Of a stretch of 64,000 nucleotides of DNA, positions 8,717-19,523 are shown piece after piece (the first letter of the stretch is position 1; every line of letters begins with the position of its first letter). The DNA lies in NCBI GenBank assembly GCA_037178675.1, contig JAYMGJ010000646.1, positions 1 to 64,000 of the forward strand, in the 5' to 3' direction. Origin of the DNA: Scleroderma bovista. Lineage: Eukaryota > Basidiomycota > Agaricomycetes > Boletales > Sclerodermataceae. A program made the translations under genes and the position numbers. The notes beneath the pieces were generated by a model. The model saw only the letters and a program-made list of their open reading frames with translations. It was not told where the DNA came from and ran no database searches.

Positions 8717-10535
8717 CTAGTCAACTATCATATTGTCCCCCTCCACTTGAGACTCCGTGATGGCAACATCAGGTGGAGTGATGGTGATCGCTGGCATGTG
8801 AGACGCCAGGACCAGGTCCCAGCAGGTGGCAGATCCGGGAGAGGAGTCCGATGGTGCAGATGGAGGTGCTGGAGAAGGCAGGTGTGTAGGGCCAGGAGAA
8901 GCTGTAAGCTCTCTGACCATAGTAGTCTGTGCCAGATCCAGTGGGCTGAGTGACCGGTTACCGTGTGGACATGGAGGGGCACTCAGGGACGGAGCGTGGT
9001 CCAACAAATGGTGGTCCGACGGAGTGCCCGGTGACTGGGACGGAGTGCTCGGTGGATGGGACGGAGTGCCTAGCGAATGGGATCGAGTGCCGGGCGAATT
9101 GGACGGAGTGTCCTGCATCTCCTGCGACACACCCAGATTGGTGGCGACAAGCCTCCTCAACTCCTCGACGATGACGGTGAGTGAGCCCACATGCTCACGG
9201 ACATTGGCAAGCTCCTTCAGCGTGCCGGCATGCTCCCTCCTAACCAGAAACAGCTCTTCTTCAACGTGCTGCAAACGCTCCACGTACGTCATGGCAGGGC
9301 TGTCACCATCGGTGGTGGTGAGTGGGTCGGGCGATGAAACACTCGGGGTACCCTGGGCCCGCTTGGGGAGCCATGTTGGTGGATCTATGTATACTTCAGC
9401 GTAGTCTAGTGAAATCCTGAATTTGAATGAAGAAAAAAAAAAGAAAGAGACTCACTTTTTTTCGATGCTCGGGGGGTTTTTTGGGTTGCAGGTGTGGATG
9501 GACCAGGGGAGGCAGTTGTACTCGGTGCTCGCCGTCGCTTGGAAACACGGGGGGCTGTAGTTTCGGGAGCCTTAGACGACTCCGGCGATGCAGAGCGACG
9601 ATGTCCGGGAGACCGAGCACGTGACTGTGCCCGTGACCGTGCCCGAGACCGTCCACGGAGTTCAGACACCAGGCTACATTTGGCCTTTCCACGGTTGCAA
9701 TACCAGCATGCCCACCCAGGTTTCACTGGGCAAGCCCTACCTGCTCTCTTGCACCGTTCGCACCGGTCCTCGTTGGGAGCATGTACAAATCCAGTCGGTG
9801 GGGCCATTGGGCCATCCATGGCCATTGAGGCAGGAGTCAATGCCTCAGCATCGCTGTTGACCGATGCCGCCGACTTCACCGACTTCGACCGTCTCCGTGA
9901 TTTTCTCCGTCCATGGGTACTAGTGCCGTCGACCGTCTGGGATTGTGTACGGCCCCGGCCGCCTGTATCGTTCCCATCTTCACTGGGGCCTGGCATTGGA
10001 CCTGGCAAATCTGGTTCAACTTCCTCTTCCATGCTTACCTCCTTCTCTTTCACCACTGGCAATGCCTTCCCCTTCCCCTTCTCAAACTGCTCACCATTGG
10101 CCGATCGTTCACGGAGCTTGTACCACCGATGGTTCTGGAACTCGGCATCCGTCACGTTGCGCATGGGCTCCCATAAAGGCCACTTCTTCGTCTGCCGAAC
10201 AATCGCCGGGTTGGGCATGAATCGTTCCGCTGCCATAACATGCGTTGGCATGATGAAGCCGGCAGGGAGGTCTTCAACCACGGCTTCCACTAGTTTCTAG
10301 AATATAGTTAGCATTTGGCTGACATGTATCTTACACCACTTACCACCTGATTCCATACAATATCCACCACTTTCCACCAATACACCGTGTCATTTGTTGT
10401 CTTGAGTCCGTCCGTGTAGGTAGTGATCTGTTGCGTGGCGTTCTGGACAACATGTTCCGCATTCAGAGAGGCGATGGAGGTTTGATCTGCCCCGTCAAGA
10501 ATGGAGACGTTGGAGGAGTTGGTGGGATTAGACAT
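8717..10535 (-). CDS. Unknown protein with cysteine cluster and coiled coil
   Basis: Three exons give one continuous frame: 10535-10344, 10296-9456 and 9405-8717. Intron 1 has GTAAGT, a GCTAAC branch point and TTCTAG. Intron 2 has GTGAGT and CACTAG, and phases agree. The start ATG is at 10533-10535 (MSNPTNSSN) and the stop is TAG at 8717-8719, giving about 573 residues. The centre of exon 2 has a six-cysteine cluster (CERCKRAGRACPV, then CWYCNRGKAKC) resembling fungal Zn2Cys6-like or KDZ-associated cysteine clusters, followed by SR/RS-rich basic sequence. Exon 3 has a leucine/glutamate-rich coiled coil (YVERLQHVEEELFLVRREH) and a proline/serine-rich tail. The cluster and basic segments suggest nucleic-acid binding, but this is inference. 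It lies in a KDZ-type island. Without transcripts the intron calls are tentative. Confidence 0.65.
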
Positions 10536-11020
10536 TGAGATGAACTATGTGAACGGGAATGATGCGGAGTAATGGGTGAGTGGTTCGGAAACGGTGCAGA
10601 TAATATGACACTCGGGATGCTTACATAAACACTTCCCGTGTATGACACAAACCCTGATCGAGTACAATAGAGTTTGATGGAAATACAGCTACCGCATGTG
10701 GACGGAAATACAATGCCAACAGGACATAGATCCTGTGTAACAATGAGGACCATGCATTGAAATTGTATTTGCAATATTGATCGAATCAAATATTCCGGCC
10801 TGCCTGGCTGTTCACAAACCACTCCGGCATCATATTCGGTTGCTTGATCTGCCGTGTGGAACTCTAAGCTATGTCCACATTGTCTCACCCGTTTCTACTT
10901 AACTAATTATCACCATTAAGCCGGGGACGTCGATTATATAATGGTAAACCTAACTGGCCACACCGTACCCCATCCCTCCCCGATTCTTTAAACCCTGCCG
11001 CAATCCCATCCATATCGGTC
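10536..11020. other. Divergent intergenic region
   Basis: This region separates two divergently transcribed island genes (10535 minus, 11021 plus) and probably holds both promoters. A TATATAA-like stretch occurs near 10935-10941, about 80 bp upstream of the plus-strand start. No coding content is seen. Confidence 0.4.
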
Positions 11021-12384
11021 ATGTACCCTGCCAAAGGAAAGAAGACCGTTCGGTTCACCGACAAGAGCCCAATGAAACGCAGTAAGTATTTCTCCATTGA
11101 ATGTAAATGTAAACTTACATGGAACAGTTATTTTGCCCGCGCTATCTGAGAGCGCCTCCATTGTAACGGAAACAGAGGGAGACAGTGCAATGGAAGTGGA
11201 CCATTCACCCGTAACAGCTTCTCCATGGACACTTGGACCCCCACCCCCGTTGGGTTCACCATGCTCGGCACCTTTGAATATGCCAAGTACTGATTTCCTG
11301 CCAGCAGCACCGTCCTGCACCACACCAGAGCCTCCCTGCCATTCCCGATCACCAGCAACATTTCAATTCACTACAGGGCCTCAACTGGATGTCGGCTCTC
11401 CACCACCCGATTTGTTAGCATTTTCCAGTGGACCAGGACCTGCGGTCAGTTCACCACCGTCTACACCGTCAACTTGAACACCCTGGAGCCAGTTGGATCT
11501 AGCCCCACCCATTTGTGCATCACCACCGACAATGCCGTCTACCCCTTCTGGCTCACCCATCCGGGCCATGTTTCCGCCAGTACCACTGCCCTCCACCTCT
11601 TCCCACTCACCCTTCCAGACCATTTGGCCACCGCCACCACTAAAGCGCTCACCTACATCTAGTCCAAAGCGATACCCGAACCTTGGCTCACCGGATCAAG
11701 AACATCGATTCTTCACTCCGGTACCGCCACCATGCAAATCGCCTACACGTATGTCCAGTGGATTTAACTGGGTTGAGTCACCGTCACCAAGTTCTGTTCA
11801 TTGCCGCATGGACACTCCGGATCCCATTCTCAACACCAGATGTGGGTCACCTAGGCAACTAGCTGACAGCCCAGCACACAGTGTTGATATGTCCGAGACG
11901 GCGGTGCAACCATGTCCGTCAGTCATAGCAGAAGGATCACCGGTCGAAGTGGGGGATGGTACGGACCGTGATCTTCTTCCATTTGAAGTGCTAATGTGCT
12001 TGCAGATAAGTGGTATAGGGAGCTATCAAATCTTTCCCGGCGAGCACTCAGGGAACAAAGTGCACGGGACCCACGGTCCGCATGTAAGTACTCCGTTATC
12101 TATGGTTGATCATCTTATTCATGCCAGCAGTGCAAAGGGCATGTGGGATCACGGCAAGCGTGATGGCTCCGAGCCGGCCACCACTCCATCCCTGCCACGA
12201 CGGCATTTTGATTGCTGCCCATTCTTCATATGCCAACACCATGGTGGATGCCACAGACAGATGGATGGACCTGGTGGAGAAGTACAGGGCATGGTCACGG
12301 TTTAGGATGGCGTTGGACCGTTTGGCTACAAATGCCGTGCCGGACCCGGAAGAGTTAGTAAACTTAGATCCTGATCTACTGTAG
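11021..12384 (+). pseudogene. Unknown proline-rich protein, one in-frame stop
   Basis: Four exons join in phase: 11021-11081 (MYPAKGKKTVRFTDK), 11128-11958, 12006-12083 (WYRELSNLSRRALREQ) and 12128-12384, ending in TAG. Introns are 44-47 nt with GTAAGT or GTACGG donors. Exon 2 is proline/serine-rich and is interrupted by a TGA at 11475-11477; the same frame continues open on both sides. The last exon has RWMDLVEKYRAWSRFRMALDRL, a helical segment. No family is recognised. The single stop could mean recent inactivation, a missed intron or a sequencing error. KTVRF near the N-terminus resembles a PP1-docking motif, but that alone is weak. Confidence 0.5.
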
Positions 12385-12551
12385 TAAAGACATTATTTAT
12401 AAATATTCTGCCGCTTCCGCAACTGTAGTGTAAGTTCTCAACCGGACAGACTTGTCCTTGGGGGTCGGCATTCATGAAAGATTGTAGAAATATGATGCTA
12501 TTTTACAACCCACGGAATTGTGAACAGAATACAAATAAATCTAAGCGACCC

Positions 12552-14619
12552 CTATTTTTTCCTCTTTCCTTGCGGCGGTGTTAGCACATTATGGTCGGGA
12601 GGAAGGGGTGTTCTGCGGGAACGTTTGGAATGCCGGAGTGCCTCATTAGTTACCTCTGATGAGGTGGTGCCATTGTCCTGCACACGCTTTTGCGGCACAG
12701 TGGATTGGCACCGGCTATCCTTGTTCAAGGGATGTGACCCACTGGATGAGCTGCCTTTCACAATACCGGAACCTTCAGACATGGCTACATTTGTTAGTGT
12801 GAGTGCCCAGACTGTACCAGCAACATTTACCCACCATTGGAATTAAGTGGGACAGTTGCATTTGCAACTCCGGAACTGGTCTGCGGTGCCGACCCATCAG
12901 ACATGGTATTTTTTTTTACTATGCAAGTATATCAGTCGACCATATTTGTTACTAAATATATCATACATATTGATTTGAGTCGGGGCTTTGGTTTCGGTGG
13001 GCCATGTGAAACATCATTGGTTCTATTCGGTGGACGCATCTGTGGGATTGACTGTGTTGTTGATGGATGTCCTCCGGCACCAGATCCTTCTGCTGATTGG
13101 TTCCGGCTAATATTGAGAACCATTGGTACACAAAAAAATATATCAACTTACTGTGTGGCTTGTTAATGGTGTAAGGTCCCGATATTGCCGGGAGAATTTG
13201 TGCTTGATGAACGGTATTTGCTGTGGGAAGGAATGAGTGTCAAATCTATTTGAATCCATCCACATACCGGCTGTGGGTGTAGTTCCATGACCACCTATTG
13301 CCTGCTGCCCTTCGAGTACCTCCTCATCACTCTCATGGGTTGCCTCTGCGAACGGTGTTTGTTTGCGTTGCGCTTGTCCACCCCGGGCCAAATTATTCCT
13401 ATTGTTTGGTCTGGCAAGTACACCGGAATCATTGTCAATACCAGGACTCTCATCCTCACTGGTTTCTGCATTGTATATCAGTTATAGATGCTCTATCCCA
13501 ATATAATCCTACCTGGTATTGCCTTTTCCGGGTGCTTCCCAAGACTTTTGGCGGATTGACGCCGCACCGGCATCGACTCCGTATTTTGGTTGCTCGCCGG
13601 TTCGTCGGTCACCGGATTGCACATGGTCCCATCAATGTCTTTCCACTTTTTGAACCTAAAAATATCATGCGGAGTAGCCTGCTGCCGACGGCGCCAAAAC
13701 TGCAATATGGCAGTAACCTGGGCATATGTCAGCCTGGTAGGTTCCTTGAAGGGAATCTCTGCCGGGAAGTACCGGCGGGAGATGTAGACCCCCGGACTTT
13801 CAGTGATACTTGACCAAGGCACAGTGGCCTTGTTGCGGCCAGATGCCTTACCTGTGGACGCATTAGTGGCAAATTGCAGATTGTAATTTATTTACAATAG
13901 TGGTGAGTGAGGAATGTCTGGATTAAATCCTTTTTTTCTTGGGCACGCATGTCAAGTATGTTTGGAAGTTGAGCGGTATCATCGTCCAGCATAGGAAGAG
14001 TGATTGCTGGCCGTTTCTGACCCTTTTGTGCCTTCTTCCTTGAAGGCCGGTCTTCGGCTTCAGATTCGTCACCTTGATCCTCGCTTTCAACACCGAATGC
14101 ATCCCGGGCATAGCCTAACCAATGCTTTTCAATAATTTTCCCATCTGGAAATGCCTTTCCACCATCGAGGGTGTCGTTAAAATCATGTCTGCATATTGTG
14201 AGTCCAGTAGTGGCAGCTACAGAATGGTCACTTACATGGTAGCCATCGCCTCTCCATTGCAATCCTTCCATGCCATCATCACTACCACTCGGGCACCACA
14301 CTTCTGCCACATCTGCTTGGCAAATGCCCAGGAGTACTCACGGCCCTTTTTCTCTGCAATCCTAAATGCCATTAAACAAACAATCTGATAACCTGACAAG
14401 AAATACAAATACTCACTCGGCCTGTACCTCTGGCGGAGCCTTGGTATTGTTCCACTCTTCTGCAAGGTGGGCGGCCTCTTCCAATTCCGTTTTGGTCAAT
14501 TTTTTTAACACCCTGGTCACACCCTGCTGATAGGCCGCAATCATAGCATGGCTCCCCATGTTGATCCCTTGCTTCTCAAGCTCCTGTTGGATCTCTTCCT
14601 TCCTTTGATACTTGACCAC
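12552..14619 (-). pseudogene. KDZ-island gene truncated by gypsy LTR
   Basis: Minus-strand multi-exon gene whose 5' part is missing: the gypsy LTR starts at 14627, 8 bp away. In-phase exons are 14619-14417, 14361-14236, 14188-13896, 13851-13513 and 13465-13152, then less certain exon(s) near 13090-12960, and a last exon ending at 12552 (basic tail ending GKRKK). Readable segments include REYSWAFAKQMWQKCGARVV, HDFNDTLDGGKAF, EKKDLIQTFLTHHYCK and VPWSSITESPGVYISRRYF. These resemble hypothetical proteins often found beside KDZ transposons in Agaricomycetes; no function is known. The last two exons do not join in phase cleanly, a further sign of decay. Confidence 0.6.
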
Positions 14620-14626
14620 CTCACGG

Positions 14627-16727
14627 TGTCACACACCAAACAGGTTTGGTACAGTGAACATGGAAGATAACGCCTATATCAAATGATCCTTATGCAAAGG
14701 ATAAGCACGACGGACCCTCATCGTAGCCATCTATCACACAAGACAACTATCCTGATGCGAGAGATGAATGCCAATGCAGACAGTCATCTATCGCACGAGA
14801 ACCACCAAGAAGCAGAAGAAACTGAAGGAATAACGTCAATTGTGGTATGAGAAAGGAATGCACACGTCTGCAGTCCAACTCCCATACCAGAACAATCAAA
14901 GAAGCCGAAGAATTGATGGAGAAACGAAGGAGAAAGAGAAGAAATGATTTTTAGCGCCCAAATGTCATTTTTAGGCGCCCAGTGCCGGCATTCCGATATT
15001 TTGAATAGCTCTGTCGTTTCTGAAGCTATCAGGCACATGACTATACCGTCAGAAAGCCTAGAGCGTGGTCTATCTGCCTGTCAAGTTCCGACGCAAATCC
15101 ATTCATTTCCCACGGAGATATTCCCCCCGCAATCCAGACGTTCGCTTCATTGCTCACTATGGAGTCCGTATTTTCTCTGGATCATTTCTCCGCTATTGCT
15201 GCAGATCTCCACTATGTCCTGCTCTTAGGACAGCCTCTCCCAGAGTTCCCATGCACTGCCTGGCACATATCTTCCCAGCCTGCTCCCTCAGTCCCTCTCG
15301 TTCTCGGTCAGCGTGTTCTCCTCGTCAGTCCTGCGTCAAGGACGTACTTTGGTCATCTTAGGTCTATTGTCAAGCTTGAGAAGTCTTCTCTGGTCGTCTC
15401 TGTGTCCCCTGAGCCCTCAGCCTATGGTCCCTTCCTCCCAGATACTTGCCATGTCCATCTTCCTCTGTCGTTCGTCTCACTTCCCTGGATGCGTCGAATT
15501 CAATGCTCTATCCGCTTCCCTACTTTCAGACGACGTCCCCCAGCACCATGACAGTTATTCCCCCCACTTTATAGTGCTATTAGGAAGAAGAACCCTCTCT
15601 CGTTCTTTCCCAGAAGAGAGCTCATCAAGGGAGCCCATGGTTGCGCTTCAGTGGCGCTAGAACACATGCACTATACTTTAGTGTATGCTGACCCCCCAAG
15701 AAGACCTCTGGACCCCTGGTACCCTTCTTGTGGCTGTTTTGTCTCGGATCAATCCCCCTATTAATCCCAGATCTTCCCCATTGTTGTCCCATCAAATTCC
15801 TGATGGTACACAGCCCCCCATCAAACTTCTTAGGCTGTGCATCAATGACTCCTTCTGCTGTGCAGTGACTCATCCCTTGCTTACTGATGCTCTCTTGTCA
15901 TCAGTATTACTCTATCCCTTTCGCATTTTTGGTATATTACTCAGCTCATGACTCACTCCCTTACCAATCAATCTTGTCATGCAGCTTACTCATTCCTTTA
16001 CTCAGCAGCTTATTCATGCTTCCTGTGCTTACTCATTCCTGCTTATCCCTTGCTTACTGATCGCTTACAAACCCCTTACAAAGCTCTTACCAATCCCTTA
16101 CCAATCCTTGACAAATTCTGCTTACTCCCTTCTCTTTTTGTACTTTAATGCTGTGCCCCCCCATGTATTTAAACCCCTGGGCTCAGCCCAGTGAAAAAGG
16201 ACCCAATAGCACGAAATTATCCCTCTCTCAGACTCTCTCAATCAGTATCCCTTCAGTCCTTGAGTCCTTGTAGGCTTCAGTGAAGGTCTAAAGGCTCAAT
16301 ATTGTCAAGTTTATCCAAGTTATTCAAGATCTATTCTTTCTCTAGGCTCAAGTGGAGTCTAGTCTGTCAATCCTTCATCTCCCATTGCTTCTGGACATCA
16401 GGAGCCCCCTTGCCCCTTTGCTGCACCAACCTCTAGGTGTAGTATCACTGTTTCAGTCCCAGTCAACCCAATCCCCGCTTTGACACTTCCTAGGCTTTAG
16501 GAAGAGTCCAGACCCCTATCCCCTTCGTCTTCTATTACTCCTGTACCCCAGGAGTATCCTGCATCACTGTCTGCATCACCCTGTTGGTGTAGATCCCCTT
16601 TCCCCCTCCTCAGCATATCCTCTCTGGACACTGCGGAGGTAAACCACCACTCGCACATTTTTCGTAGTCCTTTGTTGGTGTTGTGTTTGGGTTATTACTC
16701 CGACCCAAATCCACACTTTGACTCACA
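14627..16727 (+). repeat. Gypsy family A LTR, copy A1 (2.1 kb)
   Basis: Starts TGTCACACACC and ends GACTCACA; near-identical to A2, A3 and A4. Contains a conserved U3 reading frame, a zone of CTTACCAATC-like motifs (about 15880-16110), a TATTTAAA box near 16168 and a GGGCTCAGCCC hairpin just after it. Unusually long for a fungal gypsy LTR. It truncates the gene to its left. Confidence 0.88.
15159..15551 (+). CDS. LTR-encoded conserved ORF (A1), unknown
   Basis: 130 codons from the first ATG (MESVFSLDHFSAIAADLHYV). The frame stays open upstream for about 40 more codons without an ATG (PRAWSICLSSSD) and stops at TGA. The same frame occurs in A2-A4 and, with many silent changes, in the diverged B-family LTRs, where an upstream ATG exists. 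It lies in U3, in the sense orientation of the element. No domain is recognised. Confidence 0.5.
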   Translation: MESVFSLDHFSAIAADLHYVLLLGQPLPEFPCTAWHISSQPAPSVPLVLGQRVLLVSPASRTYFGHLRSIVKLEKSSLVVSVSPEPSAYGPFLPDTCHVHLPLSFVSLPWMRRIQCSIRFPTFRRRPPAP

Positions 16728-16729
16728 TC

Positions 16730-16747
16730 TGGAGCCCACCGTGAGGG
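16730..16747 (+). promoter_or_regulatory. Candidate gypsy primer-binding site
   Basis: Two bases after the LTR end, the sequence TGGAGCCCACCGTGAGG begins with TGG, complementary to a tRNA CCA end. The complement (GGTGGGCTCCA) resembles a tRNA-Lys 3' end, but the tRNA identity is uncertain. Confidence 0.5.
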
Positions 16748-17110
16748 GTGGTTATTTCTGGATAGGATTGCGCTTATTCCTCCTCATCATCGCTATTACT
16801 GCTCCTTGGATCCCTCCCTGCTTCGTTGCTGTCATCCTCCTGGTCTCCTACTTCGCCCTCTTCATCTATAGGAACCCCTTTGACTATCTCTGACTCCAAC
16901 CTGACCTCTTTACCTGCTGGTCCATCATCTCCTCCTCGTACCCCCCCTATTTCTGCTATATCGCTCTCAAATAACTCTGTGCCTTCTTCCCTGTCTGGCA
17001 CATCGTCATCCTCATCTATACCAACCCCTGAGTCCCTTCTTGGGTCAACTCTAGCCTCTACTGCCTCTGTATCCATCCCTGCTTCATCTGTTTCCCCACC
17101 CGCTGTTACT

Positions 17111-18892
17111 ATGTCTGCACCTGCTACACTCCCATCCGTCCTTACTCTCCCTCTTCTTGGGATGAAGTCTGCCCCTGAACTCTTCAGAGGTGACCACTCT
17201 CAGATTAGGACCTTCCTAGACCACTATGAACGCCTCTGTGCCCTGCACAACGTTGTCGACGATCAGGAGAAGGTTGACTCTATTCTCCGCTACTGCTCTA
17301 CTAGAGTCCAAGAGATCATTGAAGGCATGACTCACTTCCATGTTCCCAACTGGGATGAGCTCAAGAACGACCTCCTGAAGCACTTTGATGCTGATCTTTC
17401 CGATGAGAGATTTTATGAGCAAGATTTGAAGAACTTTGTCAAGGGTGCAATGCGTGCTCCCATCCTATCCCTCCATGACTTCAGAGCCTATAACAGAGAC
17501 TTTATCCGTATTGGAGGATGGTTAAGGAACAAGGGAAAGATCACCAAAGAAGACTACAACCGCTACTTCTGGGCTGGACTACCCCTTTCCTTCCGTCTCA
17601 AAGTTGACTCTCGTCTTATCCTCAAAGACCCTGACTTGGATGTCTCTATCCCCTACTCCTACTCTGATGTTTGCAAGGCTGCCGAAGAACTCCTTCGTAG
17701 GGATCACTTTGATGCTGAGTACTTGGAACGTCTTGGTGTTGAAGAGAAAGAGAATATTCCCCTTCCCCGCTCTGACCCCAGGTCTGATCCTGTTCGTCCG
17801 CTTTTGTCTCCTCTGGATGCTAGGACCACTTCGCAAGGATTGGATAAAGCTGGAACCACTGCTCAGAAGCAGGATGAGGTGGAGAATCTCATCAAGAAGA
17901 TGTCTCAGATGACTCTCTCTGATCCCAACTATGCGCTTTACTACTATTGTGCCATCAAGCTGGACCCCGATGCCAGCAGAGTTATCTCCCCTCCTGCTCT
18001 TAATTCTCGATCATCTACTCCTGCCACCTCTGCTCCTACTCGTCCTGATGCTGCTCCTCGTCCTCCTGCTCGCCCTCCCATTACTTGCTATGGATGTGGT
18101 GTTGAGGGCCATGGTGTAAATGGTTGCGATAAGATCAATGATCTTGTTGCCAAAGGCTTACTTGCTAGGGATGATGCTCATCGTGTCACTCTCCCTAATG
18201 GCCAGTATATCCCCAGGACTCGAGATGAGACTATCATGCAAGCCTATGAGCGTCATGCTGCTGCTGCCAGACCTGCTAGCACTGTCCGCTTTGTTACTCA
18301 TGCTGAAGAAGAAGAAGTCTTGGAGTCTGGAATCTGTGAACTGGAAGAAGAAGAGCCTCTGGTCGCTGCTGTCGATCGTGCTCCTAGAGTTACTAAGGAG
18401 AAAAGGAAAGCTGCCTTTGAAGGTGTCATCATTCCCCCTCATGGTAAAGGCAAAGGAAAGGAGAATCAAGCACCCGCTTTCACACCAGTTCCTGCACCTA
18501 AGCCCATCCCATCGACTCCTGCTCCCATTCCCATGCCAGTTCCCATCGATGTTCATACTCATGTCTTTGATGGATCAAATGATGATGCTATCATGCAAGA
18601 TGACACTCTGCCTATCAGATCTTTGCACCCCAATGTGGACTCTTCTGAGAAGAAGAAGCCTAAGCCTGCTACTGCTATGTCTTCACCTCTCTCCCAGAAT
18701 ACCAGTGCCAAGTCTATTGTGGATCGCATTCTTGCTACCCCTCTCACTTTGTCTGTTGGAGAAGCTATTGGCTCGTTGAAGGATGTTTCCCAGCATCTCC
18801 AGGATCTTATTAGAGTCAAGAGGCAGGCTCTCCCCTTCGTCAAGCACGTCCAAGGAACTCCTCCTGCTGCTGCCTATGTGTCTCACTTCTAG
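17111..18892 (+). CDS. Ty3/gypsy Gag
   Basis: 593 residues from the ATG at 17111; the frame is open further upstream from 16826 but lacks an ATG. A serine/threonine/proline-rich start is followed by a capsid-like retrotransposon gag domain (FRGDHSQIRTFLDHYERLC, HFDADLSDERFYEQDL). A CCHC zinc knuckle follows (CYGCGVEGHGVNGC, C-X2-C-X4-H-X4-C, near 18088-18129), then an acidic and proline-rich tail. It overlaps the protease frame by about 110 bp in a different frame, so Pol expression would need a frameshift. The gag frame itself is intact. Confidence 0.85.
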   Translation: MSAPATLPSVLTLPLLGMKSAPELFRGDHSQIRTFLDHYERLCALHNVVDDQEKVDSILRYCSTRVQEIIEGMTHFHVPNWDELKNDLLKHFDADLSDERFYEQDLKNFVKGAMRAPILSLHDFRAYNRDFIRIGGWLRNKGKITKEDYNRYFWAGLPLSFRLKVDSRLILKDPDLDVSIPYSYSDVCKAAEELLRRDHFDAEYLERLGVEEKENIPLPRSDPRSDPVRPLLSPLDARTTSQGLDKAGTTAQKQDEVENLIKKMSQMTLSDPNYALYYYCAIKLDPDASRVISPPALNSRSSTPATSAPTRPDAAPRPPARPPITCYGCGVEGHGVNGCDKINDLVAKGLLARDDAHRVTLPNGQYIPRTRDETIMQAYERHAAAARPASTVRFVTHAEEEEVLESGICELEEEEPLVAAVDRAPRVTKEKRKAAFEGVIIPPHGKGKGKENQAPAFTPVPAPKPIPSTPAPIPMPVPIDVHTHVFDGSNDDAIMQDDTLPIRSLHPNVDSSEKKKPKPATAMSSPLSQNTSAKSIVDRILATPLTLSVGEAIGSLKDVSQHLQDLIRVKRQALPFVKHVQGTPPAAAYVSHF

Positions 18893-19523
18893 TCCCCTCA
18901 TTACTATCAATCTCCACTGCAATGACCAACCAGTGAAGGCTGTCATCGATTCAGGCTCTACTCTCAATGTCGTCAAAGCCAGTATTGCCAAGTCCGTCAT
19001 CAAGATGCCTATTGATACCTCCCATTCTATGGTCATGAGAGATGCCAATGGTGGTACCTCCAAGCTCATCGGTCTCATTCAGAATGTACCTCTCTTCTGT
19101 GGAGCTGCTCAGACCTGGACCAATCTCTTTGTCTCCCCTGATAATGACTCTGGCTTCGATCTCCTCCTTGGTCGCCCCTGGGCCCATGGAAACTCGGTTA
19201 GCATTGTTGAAAGAGACTCTGGAACCTATATCATCTTCGGAGCTGACTCCAACCATCCATTGGAGATGTGTGCTGTTGATGCGCATGCTGCTACTCACTC
19301 TGGAACTGGATTAATGGCTACTCTTGAGCCAGACAGCAAGATGGAAGAAGAATCTGCTGCTCCATATTCATCCCCCCATGATCCTGCGACTCTGGATATT
19401 GTTTCAGATCATTTACTGGACCTTCCTGATGCTCCTGATGCCAATCCCCCCTCATCTGAGACTGCTCTTCCTATACTGTTTTCGCCTCCTGGTTCTCCTA
19501 TAATGCCATCTGGTCCAGTGCGC
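18783..19523 (+). pseudogene. Gypsy protease frame, 5' half (split by LTR A2)
   Basis: Frame overlapping the gag end, with an aspartic protease signature (VKAVIDSGSTLNVV, later GFDLLLGRPW). It is interrupted by inverted LTR A2. Removing that LTR and one copy of its target duplication brings this frame in phase with 21613-22801, so the split is a clean insertion. Confidence 0.75.

Noticed and set aside
14944..15228. Second open frame in the U3 of family A LTRs overlapping the conserved ORF
   Set aside because: It is present in A copies but not maintained in the B family, whereas the other frame is, so only the latter is reported.
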